Shown here: piece by piece, positions 47,038-59,252 of the stretch
Numbering within the stretch: the first letter of the stretch is position 1
Layout of the letters: every line of letters starts with the position of its first letter
NCBI GenBank assembly: GCA_020161065.1
Contig: JAIUPH010000009.1
Span: 124,001-188,000, forward strand
DNA length: 64,000 nt
Direction of reading: 5' to 3'
From: Pseudomonadota bacterium
GTDB lineage: Bacteria; Pseudomonadota; Gammaproteobacteria; Burkholderiales; Burkholderiaceae_C
Translations under genes and position numbers: made by a program
The notes under the pieces: generated by a model
Databases searched by the model: none
The model's input: only the letters and a program-made list of their open reading frames with translations
Told to the model about the DNA's origin: nothing

Positions 47038-49200
47038 TCAGAACGCCCAGCGCGCGCGGCGCGCCGCCGAGCGCGCCTGCAGCCAGCCGATGACGGCGCG
47101 CGACCAGCGCGCCTTGAAGCGGTCCCAGCCGCTGGGGTTGCTGACGATCTGCGCGCGGTAGAACGACGGGCACAGCACGGCGGCGTGCGCCAGCTCGCCG
47201 CACAGGCCGCAGCCGACGCAGGAATCGGCCACCGCCGTCACCGGGTCAGTGCGCAGCGGGTCGGGGTTGGGCTTGATGGTGAGCGATGGGCAGCCCGAGA
47301 GCCGGATGCACGAGTGGTCGCCGGTGCAGGTGTCGGGGTCGACGCCGAAGCGCTCGCGCACCACGCGCTCGCCGGCTGCAACGGCCTGGCGGGCCAGCGG
47401 CTTTTCGCGCCGCTGGCGGTTGAGCATGCATTCGCTTTGCGCGACGATGACCTTGGGCCCGCGCTCCTTCGTCGTCAGCGCGTGCTTCAGCGCCGCCTTC
47501 ATCTGCGCCAGGTCGTAGGTGCGCGTCACCGTTTGCACCTGGCGCACGCCGACGCCGCGCACCGCGTCTTCGATCGCGTGGCCGGTGCTGCGCGTCGGGT
47601 TGGCGGCCTTGCTCGACAGCACGTCCTGGCCGCCGGTGGCCGAGGTGTAGCTGTTGTCGATGATCACCGTCAGGTTGTCCGACCGATTGAACACCGCGTT
47701 GGCGATGCCGCTGGTGAGCCCGTTGTGCCAGAAGCCGCCGTCGCCCATCACGCTGATGGCGCGCTTGGCGGCGCCGCGGTCGCTCAACGCCGCGGCGCCG
47801 GCCGCGCCCAGGCCGTAGCCCATGGTGGTGTTGCCGATGTTGAACGGCGGCAGGATCGAGAACAGGTGGCAGCCGATGTCGGCCGAGACGTGGTGCGGGC
47901 CCAGCTCGCGCTCGACCAGCTTCATCGCAGTGAAGATTGGGCGCTCGGGGCAGCCGGTGCAGAAGCCCGGCGGCCGCGCGTGCACCTGCGCGGCGGGTGC
48001 CGGCGCCGCCGGCGCGGCGGGCAGCGGCACGACCGCCGCGGCTCCAGCCGTCGCCTCGACGGCGCCGTAGCGCTGCAGAAAGCGGCGCACGCCGGCCAGC
48101 AGCTCGGCCGCGGTGTACTCGCCGGCGACGGGCAGCACGTCCTTGCCGTGCAGCGCGGTGGCGCTGCCGGCGCCGCGCAGGATGGCGGCCACGTTCTGCT
48201 CGATGAAGTTGGGCTGCCCCTCCTCCACCATCAGCACCGCGCGTTTACCTTGGCAGAAGCGCAGCACCTCGGCGTCGACCACCGGGTAGGCGACGTTCAT
48301 CACGTACACCGGCAAGCGGCTGCGGCCGAAGGCGTCGGCGAAGCCCAAGCGCTCCAGCACGCGCGCCAGCGAGTTGAACTGTCCGCCCTGGACGATGAGG
48401 CCGAGGTCGCCCGCGCCCTGCCCGTCGTCGCCGCCGATGATTTCGTTGAGGCCGTGCTCCGTCACGTAGCGCACCGCGGCCGGCCAGCGCTGCTGCAGCT
48501 TCTCCTGCTCGTGCAAAAAGCTCGCCGGCGGCAGCACGATGCGGCTGGTGTCGCGCTGCGGCTGCTCCATCGCCTGGCGCAGCGTGAAGCTCGGGCGCAG
48601 ATTGGGCGCGGTGGTGAACTCGCCGTGCACGTGGCAGGTGCGGATGCGCAGCATCAGCATCACCGGCGTGCGGCTGGCCTCGCTCAAAGCGAAGCCGTGC
48701 TTCACGGCGGCCACGATGTCGGGCAGGTTGGGCTTGGGGTCGAGCAGCCAGATCTGCGACTTCATCGCGAAGGCGTGGCTGCGCTCCTGCATGATGCTGG
48801 AGCCTTCGCCGTAGTCTTCGCCGACGATGACCAGCGCGCCGCCGGTCACGCCGCCGCTGGCCAGGTTGGCCAGCGCGTCGCTGGCGACGTTGGTGCCCAC
48901 CGTGCTCTTGAAGGTGGCGGCGCCGCGCAGCGGGTAGTTGACGCTGGCGGCCAGCGTGGCGGCGGCCGTGGCCTCGCTGGCGCTGTGCTCGAAGTGGATG
49001 CCGTGCTCGGCCAGGATGTCCTGCGCGTCGGCCAGCACGTCCATCAGGTGCGAGATCGGCGCGCCCTGGTAACCGGCGACGTAGGCCACGCCCGATTCCA
49101 GCAGCGCCTTGGTGACGGCCAGGATGCCCTCGCCGCGGAAGATGCTGCCCGGCGGCAGGCGCAGCTTCTCGACCTCTTGCTTGAACGAACGTTCGGCCAT
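47038..49200 (-). CDS. iorA: Indolepyruvate:ferredoxin oxidoreductase alpha subunit (IorA)
   Basis: A 720-residue protein. The N-terminal pyrimidine-binding domain has GNEA-like GYQGAPISHLMDVL, the TPP domain has VMGDGGFWHNGL and DNSYTSATGG, and the C-terminus carries ferredoxin-type cysteines (CTGDHSCIRLSGCPS and SCVGCGLCGE), as in IorA. It oxidises indolepyruvate and related arylpyruvates to the acyl-CoA. ATG 49200 (MAERSF) fits family N-termini; the frame is open to ATG 49266. It heads an operon that runs to 38047 and is divergent from a MarR gene with a palindrome between them. Confidence 0.9.
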   Translation of the reverse strand: MAERSFKQEVEKLRLPPGSIFRGEGILAVTKALLESGVAYVAGYQGAPISHLMDVLADAQDILAEHGIHFEHSASEATAAATLAASVNYPLRGAATFKSTVGTNVASDALANLASGGVTGGALVIVGEDYGEGSSIMQERSHAFAMKSQIWLLDPKPNLPDIVAAVKHGFALSEASRTPVMLMLRIRTCHVHGEFTTAPNLRPSFTLRQAMEQPQRDTSRIVLPPASFLHEQEKLQQRWPAAVRYVTEHGLNEIIGGDDGQGAGDLGLIVQGGQFNSLARVLERLGFADAFGRSRLPVYVMNVAYPVVDAEVLRFCQGKRAVLMVEEGQPNFIEQNVAAILRGAGSATALHGKDVLPVAGEYTAAELLAGVRRFLQRYGAVEATAGAAAVVPLPAAPAAPAPAAQVHARPPGFCTGCPERPIFTAMKLVERELGPHHVSADIGCHLFSILPPFNIGNTTMGYGLGAAGAAALSDRGAAKRAISVMGDGGFWHNGLTSGIANAVFNRSDNLTVIIDNSYTSATGGQDVLSSKAANPTRSTGHAIEDAVRGVGVRQVQTVTRTYDLAQMKAALKHALTTKERGPKVIVAQSECMLNRQRREKPLARQAVAAGERVVRERFGVDPDTCTGDHSCIRLSGCPSLTIKPNPDPLRTDPVTAVADSCVGCGLCGELAHAAVLCPSFYRAQIVSNPSGWDRFKARWSRAVIGWLQARSAARRARWAF

Positions 49201-49264
49201 CCCGGGCTGGCTTTCAGGGTTACTGCGGAAGGCTTCGCGGCCTCGTCGGCGTAGATTCAACTCC

Positions 49265-49276
49265 ATGCATTTGCAT
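49265..49276. promoter_or_regulatory. MarR-type operator candidate between iorA and marR
   Basis: ATGCATTTGCAT is a perfect inverted repeat (ATGCA, TT, TGCAT) in the short AT-rich gap between the divergent iorA operon and the MarR gene, 19 bases before the marR ATG. This is the expected place for a site that controls both directions. Confidence 0.5.
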
Positions 49277-49294
49277 TGGTCAAGAGGAAAAGCA

Positions 49295-49726
49295 ATGAGT
49301 CGCCGCGCCCGTTTCGTCGACGGCTACCTGGCCGCGCTGCTGGCCCAGGCCAGCCACCGCATCTCGGCCGAGTTCCACCGGGTGGCGCGCGCCGCCGGCG
49401 TGCCGGTGGCCGAGTGGCGCATCCTGGCCTCGCTGGCCGGCGGCGAGGCGCTGCCGGTGGGCCGGCTGGCGCAGATCGTGATCGCCCCGCAGCCCACCGT
49501 CACGCGCCAGCTCGACCGCATGGCCGCCAAGGGCCTGGTCGAGCGCGTCGCGCACGAAAGCGACCGCCGCCTGGCGCTGGTGCGCATCACGGCCCAGGGC
49601 GAGGCGCTGGCCGACAGCCTGGTGCGCCAGGCCCGCGCGCACGAAAAGCGCGTGCTGGCGCCCTTCGGCCCGGAGCGCGCCGCGGCGCTCAAGCAGATGC
49701 TGGCGGAGTTGATCGAGGCGCCGTAG
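49295..49726 (+). CDS. MarR-family regulator divergent from iorA
   Basis: A 143-residue MarR protein. The winged helix lies near 55-105 ([32 protein letters not shown] wing). ATG 49295 follows GAGGAAA. It resembles the second MarR protein at 56278-56805 over its whole length, so the two are paralogues. It probably represses the iorAB-dioxygenase operon and responds to an aromatic acid or CoA ester. Its 3' end overlaps the convergent ligase gene by 38 bases, an unusual arrangement that is real unless the ligase ends early. Confidence 0.88.
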   Translation: MSRRARFVDGYLAALLAQASHRISAEFHRVARAAGVPVAEWRILASLAGGEALPVGRLAQIVIAPQPTVTRQLDRMAAKGLVERVAHESDRRLALVRITAQGEALADSLVRQARAHEKRVLAPFGPERAAALKQMLAELIEAP

Positions 49727-51291
49727 CGCCCGGCCGCTCCCACGTCGCCGGCGTGACGCCGCGCTCGCGCAGCTTGTACTTCTGCACCTTGCCGTTCTCG
49801 GTGCGCGGCAGTTCGCTCATCAGCTCGACGTAGCGCGGGATGGCGTGGCGCGGCAGGCGGCTCGCGCAGAACGCAACCAGTTCGGCCGGGTCCGGCGACG
49901 CGCCGTCGCGCGGCACGACGGCGGCCATCACCTCGTCTTCGGCCAGGTCCGACGGCACCGGGTAGACCGCGACGCCGGCCACCGCGGGGTGGCTTTGCAG
50001 CACCTGCTCGACCTCGAACGACGAGATGTTCTCGCCGCGGCGGCGGATCGCGTCCTTGATGCGGTCGACGAAGCGAAAGGCGCCGTCGGCGTCCTGCACC
50101 ACGCGGTCGCCGGTGTGGAACCACAGGTTGCGCCAGGCCTGCACGGTCTGCTCGGGGCGGCCCCAGTAGCCGGCGGCGAAGCTGAAGGGCTCGGCCGCGC
50201 GCAGCAGCAGTTCGCCGGCCTCGCCGCGCGGGCATTCGGCGTCCCACGCGTCGGCCACGCGCGCCTCGAAGCCCGGGCGCAGCCAGCCCATCACGCCGCG
50301 GCGCGGTGAATCGGGCGCGGTGGCAATCACGAAGTTGGTTTCGGTCGAACCGTAGCCTTCCAGCAGGCGCACGCCGCTGCGCTGCTGGAAGGCCTCGCCG
50401 GCGGCCGCCGGCACGCCGGGGCCGAGGCCGATGCGCACGCGGTGCGCGCGCTCCGCCGCGCCGGCCGGCTGCGCCAGCAGGATGGGCACCATCGCGCCCA
50501 GCAGGTAGATCACCGTGGCGCCGGCCGCCGCCATCGCCGGCCAGAAGCCCGAGGCCGAGAAGCGCGGCTCGACGACGACGCTGGCGCCGGTCACCAGCGC
50601 CTGCGCGAAGGTGTTGAGCGCGTTGATGTGGAACAGCGGCAGCGTGGTGCACAGCACGTCGTCCGCGCCGACGCCCAGCACCGCCGCGCTGTGCCGGCCC
50701 CAGGCCTCGTACTGCGCCTGCGGGCACAACACGCCCTTGGCCGGGCCGGTGGTGCCCGAGGTGTAGAGGATCGCGAAAGGGTCGGCCGGCGAGACGGCGG
50801 CCGGCGCGATGGGTTCGCCGGCCGCGGGCCAGGGCTGCAGCGGCGGGCTCGGCACCGGCGGCGCCGCGGGCAGTTTGTCCAGCACCCAGATCGTCTGCAG
50901 CGTCTGCAGCGCGCTGCGCCGCAGGTCGGCCAGCGCCAGACGTTCCACGTAAGCCGCTTCGATGATCAGCAGTTTCGCGCCGCTGTCGGCGAGGTAGTAG
51001 CCGATCTGCGGCCCCATCGCCGCGGTGTTGATCGGCACCGCGGCGGCGCCCAGCCAGCCGCAGGCGAGCACGGCTTCCAGCGTCTCGATGCGGTTGCCCG
51101 CCATCAGCGCGACGCGGTCGCCGGTGCCGATGCCGGCCGCGCGCAGCGCCGCGGCGCGGCGGGCCACGGCAACGGGGGCTTGCGCGTGCGTCCACTGCCC
51201 GCCCGGCGCGCGCAGCAGCGGCCGGTCGCCGAAGCGCAGCGCCGCGCGCTGCAGCAGCGCCGGCAGCGTGCGCTCGGCCAGCGGCGGCGCG

Positions 51292-51308
<17 letters not shown>
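49689..51308 (-). CDS. AMP-dependent carboxylate-CoA ligase (CaiC-like)
   Basis: A 539-residue adenylate-forming enzyme with P-loop [11 protein letters not shown] (about 185-195), [17 protein letters not shown] and the [14 protein letters not shown] hinge. It ends the minus-strand operon that begins at 61586, so it likely makes the CoA ester used by the FAD monooxygenase/OYE enzyme, that is 2-aminobenzoyl-CoA or a related aryl-CoA. The start is ATG 51308 or ATG 51302, both inside the livF end. Its length and motifs fit the CaiC/long ligases better than compact benzoate-CoA ligases. Confidence 0.87.
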
Positions 51309-52019
<711 letters not shown>

Positions 52020-52023
<4 letters not shown>

Positions 52024-53840
52024 CGGCGCGCCCCCGCCGCGGCCGGCGCGCCCAGGTAGGCGGCCTGCACCTGCGGGTCGGCGCGCACCGCGGCCGGCGC
52101 GCCTTCGCTCAGCTTGCGGCCGAAGGACATGACGACCAGGCGGTCGACCAGCTTCATCACGAAGTCCATGTCGTGCTCGACGATCAGGATGGTCACGCCT
52201 TCGCCGCGCAGCCGGCGCAGCAACTCGGCCAGCGCCTGCTTCTCGGGCAGGCGCAGCCCGGCGGCCGGCTCGTCCAGCACCAGCAGCACGGGGTCGGCGG
52301 CCAGCGCGCGGGCGATCTCCAGCACGCGCTGCGTGCCCAGCGGTAGGCTGCCGGCCAATTCGTGCTCGCGCCCCGCGAGGCCGATGCGCGCCAGCTGGCG
52401 CCGCGCCTCGGCCATGATCTGCGCCTCGCTGCCGCGGTCCAGCCGCAGCCCGGCGGCCAGCAGGCCGCCGCGCGCGCGGGCATGCGCGCCCAGCGCCACG
52501 TTGTCCAGCAGGCTCATGCGCGGGCGCAGCTTCACGTGCTGGAAGGTGCGCGCCATGCCCAGCCGCGCAATGCGCTGCTGCGGCCAGCGGCTGACGTCGC
52601 GGCCCAGGAACTCGACCTTGCCGCGCGTCATCGGCAGCGTGCCGGTGACGAGGTTGAACATGGTCGACTTGCCGGCGCCGTTGGGGCCGATGAGGCCGAC
52701 GATCTCGCCGCCGGCGACCTCGAAGCTGACGTCGTCCACCGCCGTCAGCCCGCCGAAGCGCTTGACCGCGCCTTGCACGCGCAGCACCGTCTGGCCGGCG
52801 GCGGGCAGCGCGCGGCGCGGCAGCGGCGGCGTGTCGGCCGCGGCGGCAGCGGCGGCCGCGTTGGTTGCAGCGGCCGCGTCGGCCGCCGCTGATGGCCCGC
52901 GCCAGCGCCGCCACCCACGTTCGACGTAGGCCATCAAGCCGCCGCGCGCGCGGTGCAGCAGCAGGATGAACAGCAGCGCGAAAGCGATGCCCTCGACCTG
53001 GCCGCCGCGCGTGGTGACGAGCGGCAGCACATCCTGCAGCGCGTTCTTCATCAGCAGCACCAGGGCCGCGCCGGCCACTGCGCCCGTCAACTGCCCAAGG
53101 CCGCCGGCCACCGCCATCAGCAGGTATTCGATGCTGGCGCGCAGGTCGAAAGGCGACGGGCTGACGAAGCGGTTGGCATGCGCGTACAGCCAGCCCGCCA
53201 GCCCGGCCAGCAGGGCGGCCAGCACGAACAGCGACAGCCGCACGCGGAAGGCATCGGCGCCGACGCTGGCCAGCAGCGTGGCGCCGCCGCGCAGGCTGCG
53301 GATGGCGCGCCCCGGGCGCGAGCGCAGCAGGTTGTGGCAGAACAGCAGCGCCAGCGCCACCAGCGCCCAGATCAGGGCGTACAGGGCGCGCGCGTCGGCC
53401 AGCGACCAGGGCCCGATGCGCAGCGGCGGCACGCCCGACAGGCCGGTGTGGCGGCCCAGCCCGTCGATGTTGCCGAACAGGATGGCGATCGACAGCCCCC
53501 AGGCGATGGTCGACAGCGGCAGGTAGTGGCCGCCCAGGCGCAGCGTGAGCGCGCCGATGGCCAACGACGACAGCCCGCACAGCGCCAGCGCGAACAGCAG
53601 GCCCCACCAGGGCGAGGCGCCTTGCGCCGTGGTCAGCCAGGCGGTGGCGTAGGCGGCGATGCCGACGAAGGCCGCCTGCCCGAACGAGGTGGCGCCGCCG
53701 ATGCCCGTCAACAGCACCAGTCCCAGCGCCACCAGCGCGGCGATGCCGATGTCGTTGAGCAGCGAGACCGCGAAGTTGCCCAGCAGCCACGGCGCGGCGG
53801 CCAGCGCCGCCACGCAGGCAACGACGGCCCAACGACTCAT
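52020..53840 (-). CDS. Fused LivM permease - LivG ATPase
   Basis: A 606-residue single-chain fusion. Residues 1-310 are a LivM-type permease ([40 protein letters not shown]). An Ala-rich linker of about 30 residues follows. Residues 345-606 are a LivG-type ATPase with Walker [10 protein letters not shown] (near 382), ARTFQHVKL and Walker [13 protein letters not shown]. Such fusions occur in other bacteria and lock channel and ATPase together. ATG 53840 starts a normal LivM N-terminus; the frame is open to 53897. Confidence 0.9.
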
Positions 53841-53938
53841 GCCGGCCCTCCAGGCGACCCAAGCGCCCCGCCGCAGGCATGAACCAGGCAGCGCCAAGCG
53901 ACCGCCGCGGAACCGGCTCCGCCGGGCCGCTGGCGGTG

Positions 53939-53974
53939 CCCCCTGGGGGGAGGCGCCGAAGGCGCTGCGGGGGG
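53939..53974. repeat. GC-rich palindromic intergenic unit
   Basis: The 136-base gap between livH and the livM-livG fusion holds no gene. Its last part has CCCCCTGGGGGG, then GCGCC-GAA-GGCGC (53953-53965), then a run of seven G. Pairings can form in several ways. The unit resembles a short dispersed repeat common between genes of Burkholderiales. Confidence 0.5.
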
Positions 53975-53976
53975 GA

Positions 53977-55032
53977 TCATGAATCCAGTTCCTCGGCGTC
54001 GTCCTCGTCGTGATGGGCGAGGAACGATCGCAGCAGCAGCACCGGGATCAGCAGGCTGAAGACGATGGCGTCTTTCAGCGCGCCGCTGAAGAACGACGCG
54101 AAGCTCTCGAACACGCCGACCGCCAGCGCGCCGATGGCGGTGAGCGGGTAGCTGACGAGGCCGCCGATGATCGCCGCGACGAAGGCCTTCAAGCCGATGA
54201 TGAAGCCCGAGTCGTAGTACATCGTGGTCACCGGCGCCACCAGCACGCCGATCAGCCCGGCCAGCAGCGAGGCCGCGGCATAGGCCATGGCCGCGGTGCG
54301 TGCCGGGCGGATGCCGACCAGCCGCGCGCCGACGCGGTTCACCGCGGTCGCGCGCAAGGCCTTGCCGGCCACCGTGCGCTCGAACAGCAAAAAGAACAGC
54401 GCGCTCAGCACGACGGCGGCGCCGACCATCAGCATGACTTGCGCGCTGAGCGGAAAGCCGCCCGGCAGCGTGAGGCTGCCGTCGGCCAGCGGCTTGGTGC
54501 GCGTGCCTTCGGGCCCGAAGAACAGCAACCCCAGCCCCGACAGCAGGAAGTGCAGCGCCAGCGACACCAGCAGCAGCACCAGCGTGGAGGCATCGGCGAT
54601 CGGCTGCAGCGCCAGCCGCGCCACCAGCGGCACGATGGGCGTGACCAGCACCACCGCCAGCAGCACCTGCACGATGGCCGGCAGCGCGCGCCCGGCCAGC
54701 GCCCACGCGGCGAGACAAGGCAGCGCCGGCAGCAGGCCCCACCAGAAGAACGCGCGCGGCAGCCTGGCCCATTCGCCGCGGCGCGCCAGCGCGACGACTT
54801 CGGCCAGCAGCGCCAGCGCCGCCAGCGTCAGCACCAGGCCGATGGTGGCCGGGCGCTGGCCGCCTTCCAGCGCCGCCAGGCTGAGCGCGGCGAACGCCGC
54901 CACGTCGCCGAAAGGCACGAAAACGACGCGCGTGACCGAGAAGATCAACACCAGCCCGAGGCCGGCCAGCAGGTAGACGGCGCCGGTGGCCAGCCCGTCG
55001 ACGCCCAGGATGAGGGCGATGTCCCAGCTCAT
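53977..55032 (-). CDS. livH: ABC transporter permease LivH type (second transporter)
   Basis: A 351-residue permease, longer than the usual 290-310 because of an extra hydrophobic block (about 85-150) after the first helices. Family segments include GAVYLLAGLGLVLIFSVTRVV, RTVAGKALRATAVNRVGARLVG and LIGVLVAPVTTMYYDSGF. The C-terminus is acidic (HHDEDDAEELDS). It follows the binding-protein gene by 19 bases and works with the fused LivM-LivG and LivF. Confidence 0.9.
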   Translation of the reverse strand: MSWDIALILGVDGLATGAVYLLAGLGLVLIFSVTRVVFVPFGDVAAFAALSLAALEGGQRPATIGLVLTLAALALLAEVVALARRGEWARLPRAFFWWGLLPALPCLAAWALAGRALPAIVQVLLAVVLVTPIVPLVARLALQPIADASTLVLLLVSLALHFLLSGLGLLFFGPEGTRTKPLADGSLTLPGGFPLSAQVMLMVGAAVVLSALFFLLFERTVAGKALRATAVNRVGARLVGIRPARTAAMAYAAASLLAGLIGVLVAPVTTMYYDSGFIIGLKAFVAAIIGGLVSYPLTAIGALAVGVFESFASFFSGALKDAIVFSLLIPVLLLRSFLAHHDEDDAEELDS

Positions 55033-55051
55033 CGCCCGCGCCGGCGTTCGA

Positions 55052-56206
55052 TCAGGGCACCAGCTTCCACTGGCCCTTGTCGAGCTTGACGATCACGCGC
55101 GAGCGCTCGTCCGACCCGTAGCGGTCGCTGGGCTTGAAGTTGTAGACGCCGTGGGTGCCGACCAGCTCCTTGGTGCTGACGATGGCGTCGCGCAGTGCCA
55201 CGCGGAACTGCGGCGTGCCCGGCTGCGCCTTGGCCGCCAGCGCGCGCGCCGCCGCGTCGGCGAACAGCAGCCAGGCATCGAACGAGTAGGCCGAGAAGGC
55301 GTCCACCGGCACCGCGCCATGCGCCTTTTGATACGCGGCGCGGAAGTCCAGCGCCACCTTGCGCACCGGGTTGTCGGCGGGCAACTGCTCGGCCACGATC
55401 ACCGGCCCGGTGGGCGCCAGCAGGCCGTCGACCGCGTTGCCGCCGACGCGCACGAAGTCGGGGTTGATCAGCGCGTGCGTGCCGTAGATCAGGCCCTTGT
55501 AGCCGCGCTCGGCCAGCGCCAGGTAAGGCAGCGCGCCGGGCGTACCCGAGGTGCCGGTGATCACCGCGTCGGGCCGCGCGGCCACGATCTTCAGCACCTG
55601 GCCGGTGACCGACGTATCGGCGCGCGCATAGCGCTCGTTGGTCAGTACCTTGATGCCGTTGGCTTCGGCGGCCTTGGTCAGCGAGTCGTAGACGAGGTCG
55701 CCCCAGGCGTCGGAGAAGCCGATGTAGCCCACCGTCTTGACGCCCGAGCGCTTCATGCGCTCGACCACCGCGCCGATCATCAGCGGCGCCGGCTGCGGCA
55801 GCGTGACCATCCAGGCGCCGTCGTCGCCCGGCAGGTTGGCGTTGGCAATCGAGATCAGCGGCGTCTTGGTCTCGCGCGCCACGGCGGCGATGGCCAAGGC
55901 GCCGGGCGAGCCGGCGGTGCCGATGATGACGTCGACCTTGTCCTCGTCGATCAGCTTGCGCGCGTTGCGCGCCGCGGTGGAGGGGTCGGACGCATCGTCG
56001 AGCTGGATCAGCTGCACCTTGTGGCCGGCCACCTCGGGCTTGTAGACCGCCGCCGCCTGGATGCCCTTGGCGTAGGGCAGGCCCAGCGACGACACCGGCC
56101 CCGACAGCGAGGTGATGAAACCGACCTTCAGGTCGGCGGCCAGGGTGGCGGCGCTGCTGCCTGCCAGCGCCAGGGCCGCGGCGGCCAGGCGGAGACTCGT
56201 CTTCAT
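55052..56206 (-). CDS. Periplasmic substrate-binding protein of the second Liv-type transporter
   Basis: A 384-residue protein with a signal peptide (MKTSLRLAAAALALAG to LAA, about 23 residues) and the type I periplasmic fold (KVGFITSLSGPVSSLG, VDVIIGTAGSPGALAI). It begins at ATG 56206 behind AAAGG; the frame is open to 56281. It sits between marR and livH in the operon with the aryl-CoA monooxygenase, so an aromatic acid such as anthranilate is the likely ligand, by context only. The AT-rich 70 bases upstream may hold a secondary promoter. Confidence 0.88.
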   Translation of the reverse strand: MKTSLRLAAAALALAGSSAATLAADLKVGFITSLSGPVSSLGLPYAKGIQAAAVYKPEVAGHKVQLIQLDDASDPSTAARNARKLIDEDKVDVIIGTAGSPGALAIAAVARETKTPLISIANANLPGDDGAWMVTLPQPAPLMIGAVVERMKRSGVKTVGYIGFSDAWGDLVYDSLTKAAEANGIKVLTNERYARADTSVTGQVLKIVAARPDAVITGTSGTPGALPYLALAERGYKGLIYGTHALINPDFVRVGGNAVDGLLAPTGPVIVAEQLPADNPVRKVALDFRAAYQKAHGAVPVDAFSAYSFDAWLLFADAAARALAAKAQPGTPQFRVALRDAIVSTKELVGTHGVYNFKPSDRYGSDERSRVIVKLDKGQWKLVP

Positions 56207-56277
56207 GGATGCTGCCTTTCGAATGGAAGCTCGCGTGGCGCGGGCCGTCAATACATTACTTTTCAATATTTCCAATG

Positions 56278-56805
56278 TCAATTAGTTGTTCGCCCGGCCG
56301 CTGCTGGCCGCTCCGGTTCGCTCTGGCTGTCGATCAGTCGTCGCAGCGTCTGCTTGAGCTGCCGCGCCGCATCGGGACCGAAGGGCTGCAGCACCGCCTG
56401 CTCGTGCTGCTTGGCCAGCGTCATCAGCCGCGCCACGGTGCGCCGGCCCTGCGGCGTGATGCGCACCAGCGTGACGCGGCGGTCGCCGTCGTGCGCCAGG
56501 CGCTGCACCTGGCCGCGTGCCTGCATGCGGTCGAGCAGCCGCGTCGCGGTCGGGCCCTTGGTCAGCGACAGCTGCGCCAGGCGGCCGGTGCTCATGGTGC
56601 CGTTGTCGGCCAGCGAGGCCAGCACGCGCCATTCGGCGACCGACAGCCCGTGCGCCAGCACCACGCGGTGGAAGGCCGACGACACCAGGTGGCTGGCCTG
56701 GCCCAGCAGCGCGGGCAGGTAGTCTTCGACGAAGGCGGTGGTGTCGGTGGCTTCGTTCGCGTCGTTGGCGTTGGCGGCAGCGGCAGCGGCCCTGGCGGCC
56801 TTCAT
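56278..56805 (-). CDS. MarR-family regulator in the aryl-CoA operon
   Basis: A 175-residue MarR protein with a 20-residue Ala/Asn-rich N-terminal extension. The winged helix is near 75-125 (GRLAQLSLTKGPTATRLLDRM, GDRRVTLVRIT). It is a paralogue of the MarR at 49295. Its ATG overlaps the RidA-family stop (ATGA). The perfect palindrome at 61649-61667 before the first gene of the operon is the likely target. Confidence 0.88.
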   Translation of the reverse strand: MKAARAAAAAANANDANEATDTTAFVEDYLPALLGQASHLVSSAFHRVVLAHGLSVAEWRVLASLADNGTMSTGRLAQLSLTKGPTATRLLDRMQARGQVQRLAHDGDRRVTLVRITPQGRRTVARLMTLAKQHEQAVLQPFGPDAARQLKQTLRRLIDSQSEPERPAAAGRTTN

Positions 56806-57194
56806 GCCGGGACGACGGCGCTGACCTCGATCTCGACCTTGGCGCGGTCTTCGATCAGCGCGGCCACCTGCACCGCGGTCATCGCGATGTCGTAGTGGCC
56901 GATCAGCTCGCGAAAGGCCTGGCCGATGGCCGGCAGCGCGGCCAGGTATTCGCGCTTGTCGGTGACGTACCAGGTCATGCGCGCGATGTGGCGCGGCTCG
57001 GCGCCGCCGGCCTTCAGCACGGCGACCACGTTGGCCAGCGCCTGGCGTGCCTGGCCGGCGAAGTCGTCGGTCTGGAAGCGCTCCTGCGCGTCCCAGCCGA
57101 TCATGCCGGCCACGAAGACGTGGCGGCCTTGCGCGGCCACGCCGTTGGCGTAGCCCTTGGGGCGGCGCCAGCCTTCGGGAAGCAGGGTCTGCAT
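56802..57194 (-). CDS. RidA-family enamine/imine deaminase
   Basis: A 130-residue YjgF/YER057c/UK114 protein (HVFVAGMIGWDAQ, FAGQARQALANVVAVLKAGGAEPRHIARMTWYVTD in outline). RidA proteins hydrolyse reactive enamines and imines to ketones and ammonia. In the 2-aminobenzoyl-CoA route the first ring-reduced product carries an enamine, so this gene would fit a deamination step and supports an amino-aryl substrate over salicylyl-CoA. ATG 57194 gives the usual length. It follows the acyl-CoA dehydrogenase by 25 bases. Confidence 0.88.
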   Translation of the reverse strand: MQTLLPEGWRRPKGYANGVAAQGRHVFVAGMIGWDAQERFQTDDFAGQARQALANVVAVLKAGGAEPRHIARMTWYVTDKREYLAALPAIGQAFRELIGHYDIAMTAVQVAALIEDRAKVEIEVSAVVPA

Positions 57195-57219
57195 GGAGGC
57201 GGTCTCCTCGGTTCCGGGA

Positions 57220-58386
<1,167 letters not shown>

Positions 58387-58387
58387 C

Positions 58388-59239
58388 TCAATTGCCTTCG
58401 AACACCGGCTTGCGCTTGGCGACGAAGGCGTGGTAGGCGCGCTTGAAGTCCTCGGTCAGCATGCAGATCGCCTGCGCCTGCGCTTCGGCCTCGATCGCCT
58501 GCTCGATCGTCATCGCCCACTCCTGGTGCAGCATGGTCTTGGTGATGCCGTTGGCAAAGCTGGGGCCGGCGACGAGATCGGCGGCCAGCGCCTGCGCCTG
58601 CGCCAGCAAGTCTTCCGGCGCCACCAGGCGGTTGAACCAGCCCCAGCGCTCGCCTTCCTCGCCGCCCAGCGCGCGGCCGGTGTACAGCAACTCGCCGGCG
58701 CGGCCCTGGCCCACGATGCGCGGCAGCAGCGCGCAGGCGCCCATGTCGCAGCCGGCGAGGCCGACGCGGTTGAACAGGAAGGCGGTCTTGCTGCGCGCCG
58801 TGCCCAGCCGCAAGTCACTGGCCATCGCGACGATGGCGCCGGCGCCGGCGCAGACGCCGTCGACCGCGGCGACGATGGGCTGCGGGCAGCCGCGCATGGC
58901 CTTCACGAGGTCGCCGGTCATGCGCGTGAACATCAGCAGCTCGGGCGCGGTCAGGCGCACGAGGGGGCCGATGATCTCGTGCACGTCGCCGCCGGAGCAG
59001 AAGTTGCCGCCGGCGCCCGTCACCACCACGGCCTGCACGTCGGTGGCGTACTTCACGCGGCCGAACAGGTCGCGCAGCTCGGCATAGGAATCGAAGGTCA
59101 GCGGGTTCTTGCGCTCGGGCCGGTTCAGCGTGACGGTGGCCACGCCGCCGGCCACCTGCCAGTGGAAGTGCTGCGCGGCATAACGGCTGAGCTGCTGCCG
59201 ATTGCCGGCGGCCAGCGCGGGGTCGAGTCTTTCGGTCAT
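58388..59239 (-). CDS. Enoyl-CoA hydratase/isomerase family protein
   Basis: A 283-residue crotonase-fold protein with an N-terminal extension of about 25 residues. The oxyanion-hole segments are [11 protein letters not shown] and the [21 protein letters not shown] block. It lies 13 bases after the monooxygenase/OYE gene. A hydration or ring-cleavage step on the reduced aryl-CoA intermediate is expected. Confidence 0.9.
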   Translation of the reverse strand: MTERLDPALAAGNRQQLSRYAAQHFHWQVAGGVATVTLNRPERKNPLTFDSYAELRDLFGRVKYATDVQAVVVTGAGGNFCSGGDVHEIIGPLVRLTAPELLMFTRMTGDLVKAMRGCPQPIVAAVDGVCAGAGAIVAMASDLRLGTARSKTAFLFNRVGLAGCDMGACALLPRIVGQGRAGELLYTGRALGGEEGERWGWFNRLVAPEDLLAQAQALAADLVAGPSFANGITKTMLHQEWAMTIEQAIEAEAQAQAICMLTEDFKRAYHAFVAKRKPVFEGN

Positions 59240-59252
59240 GGGAGTGCCTTTC

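Noticed and set aside
49201-49266. IorA start at ATG 49266
   Set aside because: The 22 extra residues are Arg-rich and unlike the family, no ribosome site precedes it, and it would place the start codon within the marR operator palindrome. ATG 49200 fits better.
53841-53976. A longer N-terminus of the LivM-LivG fusion (frame open to 53897) or a small gene in the gap
   Set aside because: The normal LivM start with a membrane helix begins at ATG 53840, and the rest of the gap is a GC-rich palindromic repeat.
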